64,000 nt of DNA from Trichoderma breve (taxonomy: Eukaryota > Ascomycota > Sordariomycetes > Hypocreales > Hypocreaceae), in assembly GCF_028502605.1 (NCBI RefSeq), contig NC_079232.1, positions 62,001 through 126,000 of the forward strand, read 5' to 3'. The notes below the pieces were generated by a model. It saw only the letters and a list, made by a program, of their open reading frames with translations, made no database searches and was not told the origin of the DNA. Every line of letters starts with the position of its first letter. Position 1 is the stretch's first letter. Both the position numbers and the translations under genes were made by a program. Below are positions 11,535 to 24,055 of the stretch, piece by piece.

Positions 11535-12685
11535 TTGTAAGCTGGATGTAAAATGAATGGACTGGTAGATAGCTGTTGGGCACAATGAGGACGAAGATAT
11601 GAGCAAGATCTGATGTGGTAACGCACTCTTCTGGATAAAGCATCTGGAAGCCGTCCATTTATAGGCCGAGCCAGCGCTTTCGCGTATATAGATGGCGGGG
11701 TTATGTCGACGGGACACGGGGAAAACAGTGTCCCACATTATACATCGGCATCCACGGCATATCTCATAGTTCGGAAGACCTGAAAATCGGGGTTCAAAGC
11801 ACACAAAGCCGTGGTTTCCGATATTGCGAGTAGAGTTAGATGTAAAATGTCCTAATGCCTTTTTGTCCGTCTGCAAAACCAGTTCTCGGAAAGCATCCGA
11901 TGCTAATCCCTACTTCCGATCTTACCCCACCTCTGACTAGTGATACCGAACCCTGCTGCCGATTTTGCTTTACCTTGGATACTGAAACTAGAAGTGTGTT
12001 TATAAAAGTAGTCCGGGGTATAATATTGATGATGATAAAATAGATTCTGGTTTGTAAACTGAATGTTGGGTATAATTGAATGATGACTAAAATTGCTTGA
12101 CAGACATGGGACCATAAGGTAGACAATGTTACAGGATATTGTCCTAAACAATTCTAGGTGACTCGCATGCTAAGTTTCGCGTGGTAGCTACCGCACAAGA
12201 TATATTCACATCCACTGCTTTATAACTTTAGCTCACCGGTCGTTTTGCTCTGACATATACACGCATCAAGGGAAGTTCGCTCTCAATATCGATTGACTGA
12301 TGTTCCATTCTCGGACTACCTAGGTACCTGTTCGACAGGTGTCCGGTCCTTCGCAATTAGGTTGGACAGATATTTACTTTCTTTCTCCATCGTTACTCCG
12401 GCTGTAAAGTCGACTTGTCTATACCAGTGGCAGTTTTTGTTTTACTGGTGTCCCCAAGCCAGCTCGTATCTGCCGAAGTTTGTCGACGCTGCCGAAAACG
12501 GTTGGGTTTATATGTGCGCTGGGAGTCGTCGAATTACATACTGCAACGCGCTTGACAGCACCAGGCGGTGGCGATATACCAGGGGTGCAATCTCTCTGAC
12601 AAGTTTCTTGGTGTCTTAAACAGGGATTTCAGCCAAAATGGCAACATCCACTTCATCATAAAGGCGGTGTCTTGTTCTGTTCCGA
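11535..12685. other. Intergenic, promoter of the FAD monooxygenase
   Basis: The region upstream of the monooxygenase start. Several short overlapping open frames exist but none carries a domain signature or plausible splice links. I see nothing else. Confidence 0.5.
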
Positions 12686-13239
12686 CTAGACATTTTCGGA
12701 CTTGGTTACTAAAGAAGTTTGCGTCGGATAAAGACGGTGAATACAGGCCCATATAGCATGAGCTATCCATATAGATACAAGAAGCTTGACGATGACTAGG
12801 GCAGTGAATACAATGGCAGTGACGTTGCTAACCCGATAGATAAAGCGGTCGCTGACATATCCAGCAAGAGTTGCACCATCGTCGTCGAGGGCTTCATACT
12901 TATCGACAGCGAGATCAATGACTAGTACGATTGCAGTACTAACGGCGCCGCGGCATTTGACAGTGCCCCAGGCGTTGAGTCGAGGTAGCCAATGTGGTCC
13001 AGGCCATCTCATGTTGGCCTCTTCATGCTGCTGAGCGTTGTGCTTCTACTCGGAGTTCTTTCAACGCCTAGCCAACTGGCTAATGACGGGACAATGCCGT
13101 AGGTCTGCGAATTTCGGTAGGGATGGGCTAGGAATAGTGGGCTGCTACCACAACGTATGAGATGCGGTATGTACTGCTGCTCAATAATTTGCCGCTTCGA
13201 CAGGATCAGTACAGAGTAGAAAAATAATGCATATCGCAT
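12686..13239 (-). pseudogene. Possible membrane-protein gene fragment (uncertain)
   Basis: The 13012-12686 frame (108 residues) has a hydrophobic segment (SNVTAIVFTALVIVKLLVSI) after a charged stretch (DKYEALDDDGATLAGYVSD), which looks more protein-like than surrounding frames. An overlapping frame at 13239-13009 ends in ATGA overlap with it. I do not recognise the family. There is no complete domain, so it may be a remnant or chance. It sits just upstream of a confirmed relic of the FAD monooxygenase, in keeping with a zone of decayed copies. Confidence 0.2.
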
Positions 13240-13404
13240 AGATACTCAGTAGCCGTATTCCAGTCCCAGAGCATTCAGCATTATCCTTCCAAATGTGGAC
13301 ATGCAAAGTAATTGGACCGGATTCGGCTGCGGCACCAGTGGAGTTACTGCTCTTCAGCTAGCCATTTTTCTTATAGCTGTAGAATGAAAATAGAGGCGTC
13401 CGGG

Positions 13405-13525
13405 CTGGGACGGGGTAATCAAGGTCAAATATTGCCCACTACTTCAAGTTCAGCAATGAGATGTGGATTTAGAACGAGTTATTTAGTAAGTTTCGATCTG
13501 ATCAACTCCGATAACTTGAGGTAAG
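13405..13525 (-). pseudogene. Relic copy of the FAD monooxygenase (exon 2 / intron 2 / exon 3 part)
   Basis: The plus-strand sequence here aligns with about 10540-10650 over roughly 110 bp: shared stretches include GGTCAAATAT, GCCCACT, AGCAATGAGATGTG, AGAACGAGTTA, TAAGTTTCG and ATAACTTGA. The match spans intron 2 and both its flanks in the same orientation, so it came from a DNA-level duplication and not from processed RNA. Small indels and substitutions remove the reading frame. The aligned part is about three quarters identical by eye. Outside this stretch the likeness fades quickly. Confidence 0.7.
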
Positions 13526-13840
13526 CCAATACGCTTCTTTGTACTCCGCAGCTCCGAATACGCTTTAAACCAATGCGCGTATTCTGGGCTTTGTGATTGG
13601 ATGAAATTCATCTCCTATTTTGCCTTGATATACTCGTACTAGTTTACAAGGTAGAGCTCAGGGGATATGCCCTGCAGTCAACATGAATGGTCTATCATTC
13701 ATTACTTTAAGAAAAGATCTCTGGAGCTAAGTATAATCCGATTATTTAAAGCGCCAATGCCCTCTTTACAGAAAGATTGTTTGACACATTCTACTATTAC
13801 ACTCGTCCCTTTCCATTTTTGTTATTACGCTCACATCATC

Positions 13841-16054
13841 ATGGGCATCATAATACTGCTGTCTGTGATTTCTGCCTTCAGTATACTCGTGGACGCTCAG
13901 CAGAAATATGTTTTAACGACGGGTCCGACTGCGAGACCCCAGTGTTCTGCCACTAGGGCTGCCTCTCCTACATTTTCCTTTTCAACTTTTGCATTTACTC
14001 AGTCGGACACTTATCGCTATGCGATTCCTATTCCCTCCCCTACTTCCACAGAAACATTTGCCGCTCCATTTTCCGCTCTTCGCTGTCTCCTCCCCCCTGT
14101 TCCTACAACCACATGGGGTAGCTGGGATCCCAACGCCACAGTGACCGCGACCGATTTCCATGATAGATATGGCAGTGCTTCATGGACTGCACTTTGGGAG
14201 AATGCGCGACCATTTCTTACTAATTTCACATCTACCGGGATCTATAGTACAACTGTTTCGCCGACACCAGTGCCAAGTGCCGAACTTATATTGCCGCCAA
14301 GAGATTATTTTGGTCCAACGGACTGTTATTATTTCCCAGATGACTTTATATATGGAGTAGCTGGTTCAGCTGCCCAGATTGAAGGTGCTATTAGTCATGA
14401 AGGGAAAGCGCCATCTGCAGCAGATATTATCGCCAAAGAGGGCCCTAGCCCAGATTACGTGACGAATGAGAACTACTACCTATATAAGCAGGATATTGAA
14501 CGATTGGCAGCTATAGGAGTAAAATACTATTCCTTCTCGATTCCATGGACTAGAATTCTTCCATTCGCTGTTCCAGGTTCCCCTGTCAACCAGCAGGCTA
14601 TTAACCACTATAAGTAAACCGGCCTGACATATTCTACTCGATCTCATGTCTTAAACGGGCGATAGCTAACTATTCTTGCCTCAGTGATCTTCTAGATTTT
14701 GTTATAGCAAAAGGGATGCTCCCAGTCGTTACGTTGATTCACTTCGATACACCATTGCAGTTTTATGCCGCAAATGTCTCGTCTTTATATGAAAAACCGA
14801 CTGTCGGTTATAACAACGGGGCTTATCAAAATGAGACTTTCTTGGATTCTTTTGTTGTAAGTCAACTTCCAGATTATCAATATCTACAATGCTAACTCTT
14901 TACTCTCCAGCACTATGGAAAGATTGTTATGACGCATTTTGCTGATCGAGTTCGTTCATACCAATCCAATTCTCACAGTGGTAGCTTATACTAATGCTTC
15001 TGGTTCAAAGGTTCCTCTTTGGGTGACGTAAGAAACCAATTCTTGTTCTACAATTAATGACTAATTGTTATCACCAGGTTTAACGAGCCATTTGTTTACT
15101 GCCAGAATGGAAAGTCTGTGGATACAGTACTTAAAGCGCATGCTCAATTGTATTACTTTTATCACGATCAGATCAAAGGTACAGGCAAAGTTGGTATGAA
15201 ATTCAGCAATCTATTTGGTGTACCGCTTGATCCATTGAATGCGTCTCACGTTGAGGCGGCCAATGACTACAACAACTTCCAACTGGCAATCTTTGGCAAT
15301 CCGATTTATCTCGGCAAGGACTATCCTGCTGTTTACAAAGAACGAGTCGCAGACTACGTTCCTCTTACAAAAGAAGATCTAAAATATATTAAAGGAACAG
15401 CAGACTTTTGGGGAACCGACGCGTATACTATTAGTAAGTTTTGGGAAACCCAATTCCCTCCCCATGACTCCAGCCAGGGGTGTCAAGGTGTTACTTAACA
15501 GCCGACTAATTCTGTAATCAGCTGTTGTCTCACCTCTATCAGCGAGCGAGTCACCCTGTTTGAACACCCCATCCAACGTATTTTATCCGGAATGCGTGCA
15601 GCAGAGCTGGAGTGGAAAATTCGGTTGGAATGTTGCATACGCCAGTCAGACATATGTCTATATTACTCCGACCTATTTGCGCCATTACTTGTCATACTTG
15701 TGGAATACGTATCGCTCGCCAATTATCATCACCGAATTTGGCTTCCCTATCGAGAATGAAGCCTCACTGCCACTGGCACAGCAGCTCTTCGATTCACCTC
15801 GCAGCCAGTACTATCTGAGCTTTATGAGTGAGATACTGAATAGCATCTGGGAGGATGGTGTGCAGGTACTCGGTGTGATTGCGTGGAGTTTTGTGGACAA
15901 TTGGGAATTTGGGGACTTTACGCCACATTACGGAATGCAAACTGTGGATCGAACAACGCAAGAAAGGCGGTATAAAAAGAGCTTGTTTGACTTTGTCGAC
16001 TTTATCCAAGCTAGAACCTGGCCAAAACACTTTAAACCGAAGTATATTAGTTAA
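13841..16054 (+). CDS. Secreted GH1 beta-glucosidase-like glycoside hydrolase
   Basis: Hydrolyses beta-glycosides outside the cell. Six exons, 13841-14613, 14685-14856, 14911-14949, 15011-15027, 15078-15433 and 15522-16054, give 629 residues. The ATG at 13841 begins a clear signal peptide (MGIIILLSVISAFSILVDA). A Ser/Thr/Pro-rich N-terminal part of about 160 residues precedes the TIM barrel, which opens with FPDDFIYGVAGSAAQIEGA (the GH1 N-terminal signature). The acid/base Glu is E337 in TFNEP and the nucleophile is E524 in IITEFG; the substrate-binding stretch SFVDNWEF follows. Exon 4 is only 17 bp, and intron 3 starts with the unusual donor GTTCGT, although it ends in AG and keeps the frame. 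It converges on the dicarboxylate transporter. Its glycoside preference is unknown. Confidence 0.9.
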
Positions 16055-16443
16055 AATGGTCATCGGGAGCTAATGAAAGGGCAGAGCAGTTAATAATAAA
16101 TACCATTATTCTCTTGGTATCCAAAAGCGACCGTGCATAACCTCATATTCTTGACTCGCACCAGCAGCCTGCACCTTGCCACCACACAGGCCTTTCTATG
16201 CAAGTTATACCAGAGGGCAAATCATTTGATGAGATTTTGTAGAAGAGTTTGCTTCGAGTTTGCGTCCTAGATAGAGATTGCTGGCACCATGCCAGTGTTA
16301 GCCGAATTTGTGATTCGAGGTTTTCTGCCGAGGCGTATTGTAACGGGTTTGATCGTGGTTCAGAATGTTATATGCTGGTGTGCTACGGAGTAGAATTGTT
16401 CAAGATAGATTGAACATTTATTTATTAACAGCTAAGCTTATGA
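16055..16443. other. Intergenic between convergent genes
   Basis: The shared 3' region of the GH1 gene and the dicarboxylate transporter. No gene or repeat seen. Confidence 0.6.
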
Positions 16444-17772
16444 TTAGTGGTTTACAACTGCTTTATCTTTGTTAGGAGTGTAATGTCCGAAATCTTCATC
16501 TCGGCCAGGCCATAAAACCTTGCTAAGCATTACAGCACGGATATGTGAAGCAAGCACTACTAACCATGCAATCACGATCAAAAGTGTCATAGCGCTTGCT
16601 ACGCCCTTGATACCATCACTGTCAAGCTCTTCTCCGATGAGACATGTTGCAATTGTAAAGGCTGTGTTAGGGAAGACAATTGCCCACCAAGCCAGGGAGA
16701 AGCGAATGCGTTTCCTTGCTACACCCATTACAAGTGCAATGAAACTGAAGGCGAAGAACCAGAAAGCCAAAGCCCATAACCAAATGCCAATCCAGAGCGC
16801 AAGAACCTTTAATATCTGCGATGCAGCAGGAAACCTAGCGAAATAGGCATAGCCGTCCGGGATAGATCTAGAGAGGCCTATGAGGCCCGTCGCTGTGAAT
16901 CCTGGCGGCCCAACTGCAATAAACATTCCTGGACGCATCGGAGGCGCCGGGAATCCCTCCTGCGTCAGGCGATGGAGGTATAATGCATATAGGATAAAAG
17001 CAACACTAAATCCCAGGCCCAAGTAAGTAACTCCCGCAACAAGGATAGGTAATCGTTGTGAAGGCGGTTGTGATGGCGCGATTGTGGAAGCCAGGACCCC
17101 CGTTAATAATGTGGGGAAAATAGGAAAAATCCAAAGGGGGCTCATTGACTTGATCTTGAGTTTAGCCCCCTTAAAGACCATGGTATATTGCAGCACAGAT
17201 GAAGAGATAGCTAGAGCAGCGTAGATCCAAAAGCATACTCTCAGAGCTACAGGTAACCAAGGACCTGATGCCGGAATACCATATATAGCTGAATTGGCAA
17301 GGATAATGGCCAAACTTAATAAAAATGCTGGAAAAAACAAGCCTTCAGTTGGATGCAATAAGCTTGTCCTTAATCCTCTGGGCGTCTTGATGAATCGATA
17401 TGTAATGGCGGCGACAGAGACAAGAAACATGGCAATAGCGAGGATAAATGCTACTTTGCCAATAGCATTGAGCCCATCGAAGCGGTTGGGCGTGTTATGG
17501 AAGAGAAGGCCGAGAACACCAGTGCTTATGGTGACTGCAAACCAAGCCCAAGTAAAGTGCTTCAAGCGCTCACGAATTGGGCACTTATATCCCGGGCTGC
17601 AGACACGTTGTTCTGGCGCTGAGAGCTGACCTGTTTCCCAGTCGTCGTCATTGGATTTACCAAGCTCAGGTCCATTCTGGAGCCCGCTTGCTGAAGATAG
17701 AGGTTGTTGAGTTGTCATTCCTTGAGTACTCTGAGCTGTAGATGCTCCAGCTTGCAACTTCATATGATTCAC
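16444..17772 (-). CDS. C4-dicarboxylate / malic acid transporter family protein (TDT, Mae1-like)
   Basis: An integral plasma-membrane carrier of the tellurite-resistance/dicarboxylate transporter (TDT) family, which includes the yeast malate permease Mae1 and the sulfite pump Ssu1. It is a single exon of 442 residues with about ten hydrophobic segments. Opening landmarks are the charged lead RERLKHFTWAWFAVTISTG (the classical first-helix signature, near residues 68-86), then HPTEGLFFPAFLLS and PPGFTATGLIGLSR. The presence of HPTEGLFFP and the overall layout fit the Mae1 branch somewhat better than Ssu1. The second Met at 17763 is an alternative start. The soluble N-terminal tail is rich in Ser, Gln and Asp. 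The substrate is inferred only from the family. Confidence 0.88.
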   Translation of the reverse strand: MNHMKLQAGASTAQSTQGMTTQQPLSSASGLQNGPELGKSNDDDWETGQLSAPEQRVCSPGYKCPIRERLKHFTWAWFAVTISTGVLGLLFHNTPNRFDGLNAIGKVAFILAIAMFLVSVAAITYRFIKTPRGLRTSLLHPTEGLFFPAFLLSLAIILANSAIYGIPASGPWLPVALRVCFWIYAALAISSSVLQYTMVFKGAKLKIKSMSPLWIFPIFPTLLTGVLASTIAPSQPPSQRLPILVAGVTYLGLGFSVAFILYALYLHRLTQEGFPAPPMRPGMFIAVGPPGFTATGLIGLSRSIPDGYAYFARFPAASQILKVLALWIGIWLWALAFWFFAFSFIALVMGVARKRIRFSLAWWAIVFPNTAFTIATCLIGEELDSDGIKGVASAMTLLIVIAWLVVLASHIRAVMLSKVLWPGRDEDFGHYTPNKDKAVVNH

Positions 17773-18673
17773 AAGAACCTTTTAACGGGGATTGGGTTGG
17801 TTGTTCGCTATTATAAGTAAGCGAAGTACATTGGCTCTCGCGAGGCCAGGAATGCAAGCTGAGCTGGCGAAACTGTTCCGGAAGGTCTGTTGTTGGATTG
17901 CTGTCCCGATATTTCCGGGTTAGCATAAATTCAAAATGCCGCCTTGAAACGCTGGACACTGCTAATTGGTTGCGCCAGGCACCAAAAAAAGAAAACCGCC
18001 AATCCCAATTGCACAGTGACGGGTCGTCGCATGAATGCTCAAAGATGTGGATGTTTTAGTGCCAACGCGCTGATATAATCTTCGGAGATTGGGTTAGATC
18101 AGCTTTCAGCTGAACAACGCCTCTCATAAACGCAGCAAATCAATCCGGAGATCCCACTTTTGACAAAATTGAAGGCATAACCTCCACAGTGAGGACTTGT
18201 ACGGTTTGTCAGTAACAATCTTAGTTAGCTAAAAGTTGGCATTTGCGCATAAATAGTTTGTGATGCATTGCTCGTAGGGTCGTGGCTATCGGGGCAGGAA
18301 GCCCCACGATTTTACCCTTTCCCATACCAAGTTGCATCGCATCATTCTCATCCTTGCATTGTATAGCTACCTGCTTACTACCTGTGATGCTGAATACTAC
18401 GACTGATGGTATAGCTGTCAAGATTCATTGACAATCACCCTTAAAATTGCCATAGATCCGAACTTTAGGCCCTCTTCTGAAGCTCTCGCATAGGATAAAC
18501 AACGTTGTCTGTAGGTTACACCAGCCACTGGGCCTGTTAAAGGGCGACTATTATTGCTACTCAAATATGTAGCAATAGCCTTCTATTACATGATTCTATG
18601 AGACATGACCATTGATGGCTTCCCGATTACCGACTATGAAACGTTGAGGAGAGTCTGCACCAAAAGTCCATCT
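17773..18673. other. Intergenic, promoter of the dicarboxylate transporter
   Basis: Nothing but short open frames. It holds the transporter's 5' region and the 3' flank of the MFS gene. Confidence 0.55.
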
Positions 18674-20697
18674 TTACGAAGAACTTTCTCTGCTCTCCTC
18701 TACTTGAAAGGTTTGCTTCGAATAATTCCCTCGGTCCATGTTTTCGTTTCTCACTAAAAGTCCAACCAGGAAGCCCATGCCGGCAATACCTGTAGTAACA
18801 TACCAGACCGTTCTCAAGGCATCCGCATAGATATATCGATAGGTTTCTTGTACATCATGCATGGTAGGAGGAAGTGCGTTGATTCTTTCATATGCGCCAG
18901 CAGCTTGAGCACCCGTGATCACGAAATCTGATGGGATGCGACCTGCCGCCATCGCTGTTGCCAAAAAGCGATCAAACTCGTTTTGGAACACTGTACCTCC
19001 AATAGCAACCCCGAATGCCTGGCCTACGCTGCGAAAGAAGGCGATCATTGACGTGGCAATGCCGATATCCTGGCCGGCAGCGGTGGATTGTACAGCGAAT
19101 AGAGGCAATTGGAACAGGAAACCTCCTCCAATGGCAGGAATAATGCGAATCGCGTATAAAATACCGGCGGACGAATTTGGTTTCATGAGAGCAACTAACC
19201 CTGTCCCGGTGGTAAGAAGCGCCCAAGCTAACCAGGTCATTTTCTGGAATCGAAGTGACCTAGAAACCCATATGCCGCAAAATACAGCTGAGAGAGCAAT
19301 GGGGGCACTAAAATTGTATAGTTAGTACGTGAAAATTATGCCGGAGTTGGTGTCGTTAGAAGACGGCTTACCTGCCCGGGAGCGTTTCTGCTGAAGACTT
19401 GAATAGAGGGTCACCTCTCGCGCCAAGGAACTAGATGGCTAGATTAGTACATAAAGTGTATAAAAGGTAACTGGGAACTAACAAAGATGATGATATAGTA
19501 GGCAGAAGCCCATAGTACTAAGCCATGGACGAATGAACCAAAGAAACCTGTGTTGCCACTGCGATTATTAAAGATACGTAGGGGCACCATTGGCGTTTTT
19601 GTCACTTTCCATTCAATGAGAAGGAATACGCCAAGCCCAAAAACTCCGAGGACTAAAGGTGCTAAAACGCTTGCGGAATTCCACGGATTTGTAGTGCCTC
19701 CAGTAGTGATGCCGTAGAGTAATAGTGTCGTGGCAGCGATAAAAACGGTGATGCCCAAGTAATCCACACGGGCGGCCTTTGATTTGAATGAAGATTTATC
19801 CCGGACAAGATGTAGTGCATATACAATGCCAGCAATACTGGGAATGCAGATAGGGATGTTTATCCAAAAGACCCAGCGCCAAGATGTATACTGTCCGATT
19901 GCTCCACCAACAGGTACCTATCAAATCAACTGTCAGCCTTTGCAGAGGTTTTGTGAATAGTTTCAACCGGCCAGAGCGTGTCCTACCCCGATATTGGTGC
20001 CTAAAGCCCACGCAAAGGCTCCCATGGAAAGATATTTTGGCCTCTCACGGAGCGTCGTGATATCGCTGAGAATGACTGTGGTCAGGGTCAAACAGCCACC
20101 CCCTCCAAGGCCTTGAACTACCCGCGCAGCCACCAGCCAATTCATGTTCTGAGCACAACCACAGAGGATGCTTCCAAGAAGAAATATCGCGATCGCAAAG
20201 ACCATAACCCACTTCCGGCCGCTAAGATATCTGTTAGCATAATAGTAGTCTAGGCAATGCACGAGAAGTCTCACAAAATGTCTGAAATAGAACCATAAAT
20301 AGGTACTGCAACCTAAATTGAGTTATGTGAGAGAACTTCATACGAAAGGAGTAGGAAAACTAACCGTCTGAGCTAATAAATATGACGTTCCTACCCAAAA
20401 GGCCTCCAAGCTATTTCCTTTTAACGAAGACGTGATGGCAGCTAAAGTCGCAGCGACGATAACTGAGTCCATGGCAACAGAGACTGAAGTTAGGCAGAGC
20501 ATGAAGACAGTGACTTTGAATTTGAAAGACTTCTTTTGCTCCTGTGCCGTTTCATCTTGAGCCTCCCCCTCCTCGGTATTCATCGCAGCAGACGGCAAAG
20601 CTTTAGGTACCTGAACTTCCATTTGGGATTCTTCGTCCGTTGCAGAATTTGGGCTCGAAATAAAGAGACTGGATGGTGCACGCTTTTCGGTATCCAT
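18674..20697 (-). CDS. MFS multidrug/toxin exporter (DHA2, 14-TM type)
   Basis: A major-facilitator proton antiporter expected to export drugs, toxins or metabolites across the plasma membrane. Six exons, 20697-20365, 20312-20275, 20221-19987, 19917-19483, 19430-19372 and 19307-18674, give 577 residues. A charged N-terminal tail of about 60 residues precedes the first helix (VTVFMLCLTSVSVAMDSVIV). Motif A is completed by splicing exon 2 to exon 3 (GSISDIFGRKW). Motif B and C-like parts read RVVQGLGGGG and GGAIGQYTSWRWVFWINIP, the last being typical of the 14-helix group. Late helices read GQAFGVAIGGTVFQNEF. Exons 2 and 5 are very small (38 and 59 bp). No biosynthetic core gene is adjacent, so the cargo is open. 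Confidence 0.9.
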
Positions 20698-20993
20698 CGT
20701 AAATTTGGGTTTCTTTTGCCCCTTTTTGGCTTCTTAGCGGATATATCTTGAAGGTCTTGTTATAAGACAACAACATCATTCCGGTTTTAATAGCTTTATC
20801 CCTTAATTCGGCATTGTATTTATCTATATTCCGAGCTTGCATGTCAATCCTGTCTGTGGCCCGTTCCCCTTTACGAATCATTGGGCTACCTGTTGACAAA
20901 TGGCATTTATTTTTGTGTTGCGTGTTGAGAACAAAGTCCCAATGGTAATTTGGGAGTCGTAAAGCCCCACTCGAGAGCTGTAGGCTGGGCTTG

Positions 20994-21055
20994 AGATCAC
21001 TAATCAGTAAATGAGATCACAAATCATTAAATAGGATCACTAATATTAAATAGCC
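20994..21055. repeat. Imperfect tandem repeat, about 20 bp unit, three copies
   Basis: Three diverged copies of a unit like GATCACTAATCAGTAAATGA follow one another, with the third shortened. The array is about 300 bp upstream of the MFS exporter start. I see no link to a mobile element. Confidence 0.5.
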
Positions 21056-23934
21056 AGTACGATGATTACTATTGACAGACTACGGATCTCAATATATTCT
21101 CGCGGAATTTCTTGACTGTAGCTTAGCAATGAAATGATCACCTCATTCCCTGAATCTTTGCGTTATTTCAATTGTTGGATTGCTTATATACGAACACTGG
21201 TGTATTAAGTCCTTCTTTGCTGCTCCTTCGATGGAGGGATTTGGCCGGTTTTGCGATCTGTTGGTGGCTAGGATGAGTATCTAACGGATATATACTTGTA
21301 TAGAGCCATCTGCGTGTATAGATGGGGAATGTACTCAACTGTGCAGCAGGAGAATGCGATTCAAACGCATAAAACTGAGATACCGCAATCGTAGCGGGGA
21401 TTTGATGCCTTTGGTCGCCGAAATCGCGAGATTAGATGCTATTATTAATGCAGACTTAGATATCACCGTTGGTGGCAATAGATCTGCCTCGTGAGTGAGT
21501 AACGACGTGGGGTCTCATGCCTGGCAGAAGATGTAATTGTAATCGTGCTTTTGATACATATCGTCAGTGACATGAATTGTGCATCTAGCCACACGCCAGA
21601 GCTAGGGAAAGAGCCCTTTCAAAATATGTACATGTAGCTTGAGATTCAACCTGGAGGGGAAGAAACCGTACGTGGATGCGTATCCAGAGTCAAGGTATCT
21701 CTTCTTGCAGTGCACATAGAGAGCAGTATACATGTGCTCGTAAAATGTGATGCCACGTTCCTTCCGTTCCATCGTTTGACGGGTCGATTGATCTTAGTGG
21801 CGCATAAAATATAAATAATCTGTCATCGGGCGTCGAAATTTGTCGTGTTTCAATGACTTTTGCTTATGAACCCCCGGTTCAGAGGTCCTCACGTAACACT
21901 AGCGCGAAATATAATATATAAGAAAGACCTCTCTAGCCGTACATCAAACTCTGACGGCCTATCGTTGTGTATGGCATAATCTTCTCAGCTTTCGGCAAAT
22001 CTTTCAAATTAGGGCGCAGTTTCTCGTTACATTACCAAGTTCCTCTCCACCATGTTCTGTTCCATAGAAAGTGCTGTATTTTGTTCTCTTTGAGAATTAA
22101 TGTTCAGAATCTTTCACATGACTTGGGGTCCCACGATTGCTACCAAAAGTTCACTCTCTAAATCTACCTTGGACACCGTGCAAAATAACGTGTAATAGTT
22201 CATGAAACAATTTTCAAGCACATTATGGGCATTAAAGCATAATCTAGATGACATAGTAGAAGGCATAAAGTAGAATTGTGGTGGGCCGATACTCTTTGTG
22301 AGACCAAACTCACACACACATTTACGACGACCCAGTCGATGTTCATGTTACAAGTACTCCGACGGATAAACACTACAACATAGGGAAAGCTCCCATAGTA
22401 GACGTTTACAGAAGAACATGCCGATGATGCAATTGAAGAGAGAAATGTAATATGAATACTAAACGCATAAATAATTTCTCCATCAAGCGAAAACTATACA
22501 ATAGAATTGGCGCATGACTGATGACCTAGCGATAACCGGAACGAACGGCAGAAGTAAACATCAGTAGTAAGAATTTTCGTATTCAATAGTTAGTGCAATC
22601 AAAACACTAAGGCCCTGTAAAATCGTTGATTGGGCTCGCATACGCAATCTATCATTACTGCCCACTCAAGGCGAATTCCAGCACCATCATCACCGGCAAT
22701 AAATATGTCGACGTAGTGATGATAAGAGCCTTTGCATAACATTAGTCAGTCAGAAAATATTTGAACGAAAGTCGAGTTTTAACCATGCATTGATCTTTAT
22801 ATTCGGTGCGCCACCACAGAGACCATTGCCCGCCTCAAATATTCTGCTACACTAATACGTGAGCTCCATCCATAAGGCACATGGCTTTAGGCGCACAGTC
22901 CAAGCTGCCCTTGCATAGAACGTGTGGCACAGACGTTGCCTAGAGGTAATCTCTATCCTATCAAAACCAGCTTGTCGAATTCATTAACCTGCTGCGAGAT
23001 CAATCCTTGAATGTCAACAGCAACTGTTGTATCAAGGCTATGGATAAAGAACAGAAATTCTCAACGCCAAATGGACTAAAGTTCACTTTGCTGAAAGAGA
23101 ACTTTTCAGTGGCGCTGTATGTAAGGCTTTACGGGGATTACGGCGCGTACCTTGACGACATCTTCCCGGCCATAAGTTAACCAACTTATCGCCAGCTTCC
23201 GTATCAGTTACAGCTACCTAATGATGCTTGCCCCAGAGTCTTGTCGTAAACATTTTCATTTGACCAATTAATGTCTGCCGCGAGCTTTCTGTATTGTCCA
23301 TTTGAAGTAGTATATAAAAACTGACTCAATGAATTTTATACTCAAATACCCTCTCATTGTCAATTAGATGACGGCACAGTACTTGTCTTGAGCGCAATAA
23401 TTGTAGCGAAGCTGAACTGGATAACAAATCAATCTTCGATTTCAAATCATAATGCAGGTGTGGCAAAATGTTACCATGAGGCTGAGAAGTAGCTTCGTGG
23501 TGATACAGAGCAACTGTCACTAAGTTACCTTTTTGCAGCATACAAAACAAAATTTGGTCTGTCAAATCCCGGGGTCTGTTCTTGCTTACACAGACGAAAG
23601 GTTAACCTACCAGGGTATGATTACCATAATTGGACAGGAGGTGGATTAAGTGCTAAAATGACCAGGGTGCGATTGCCCAAATCGGAGTAGCATACAGTCT
23701 TACAAATCTAGCTAACCGCTTGCACCAGCTAAGATCTTGTCAAAGGTGCTCTAGGTAGAGTAGTGCTAATCCAAGTAAGGTAGAAGCACCCTGGAAGAGA
23801 CAAAACACCACGGATCAAAGATGACGAATACAGAACGGATTATGAATGTCAAATGCAAGACAATATTGTCAATGATTACACATAGTAGGATTCATCAATT
23901 CATCCTATTGAGCAATTTATATATCACTTTTAAG

Positions 23935-23945
23935 TATATAAGTAG
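23935..23945 (+). promoter_or_regulatory. TATA box of the carbonic anhydrase gene
   Basis: TATATAAGTAG lies about 115 bp before the ATG at 24056, a plausible core-promoter distance for a highly expressed fungal gene. Confidence 0.45.
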
Positions 23946-24055
23946 TAGTCGACAGTCACCGAAGAGAAAACTGAAAAAGCCCTGTATCTACAAGCACATC
24001 AGTCAACTTTCAATCCAACATAACAAATACAATCATCCCAACTCAACTCAGCACA

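Larger units (their letters stand above)
20698..24055. other. 3.4 kb gene-poor gap
   Basis: No convincing gene. It contains an imperfect direct repeat at about 20994-21055 (listed separately) and, near its right end, the promoter of the carbonic anhydrase. Open frames such as 21967-22161 and 23326-23565 are short and lack motifs. One stretch at about 22800-23050 has faint protein-like phrases on the minus strand but no consistent frame. Confidence 0.5.

Noticed and set aside
13667..13840. Longer N-terminus for the GH1 protein
   Set aside because: The ATG at 13841 starts a clean signal peptide; the upstream frame would bury it.
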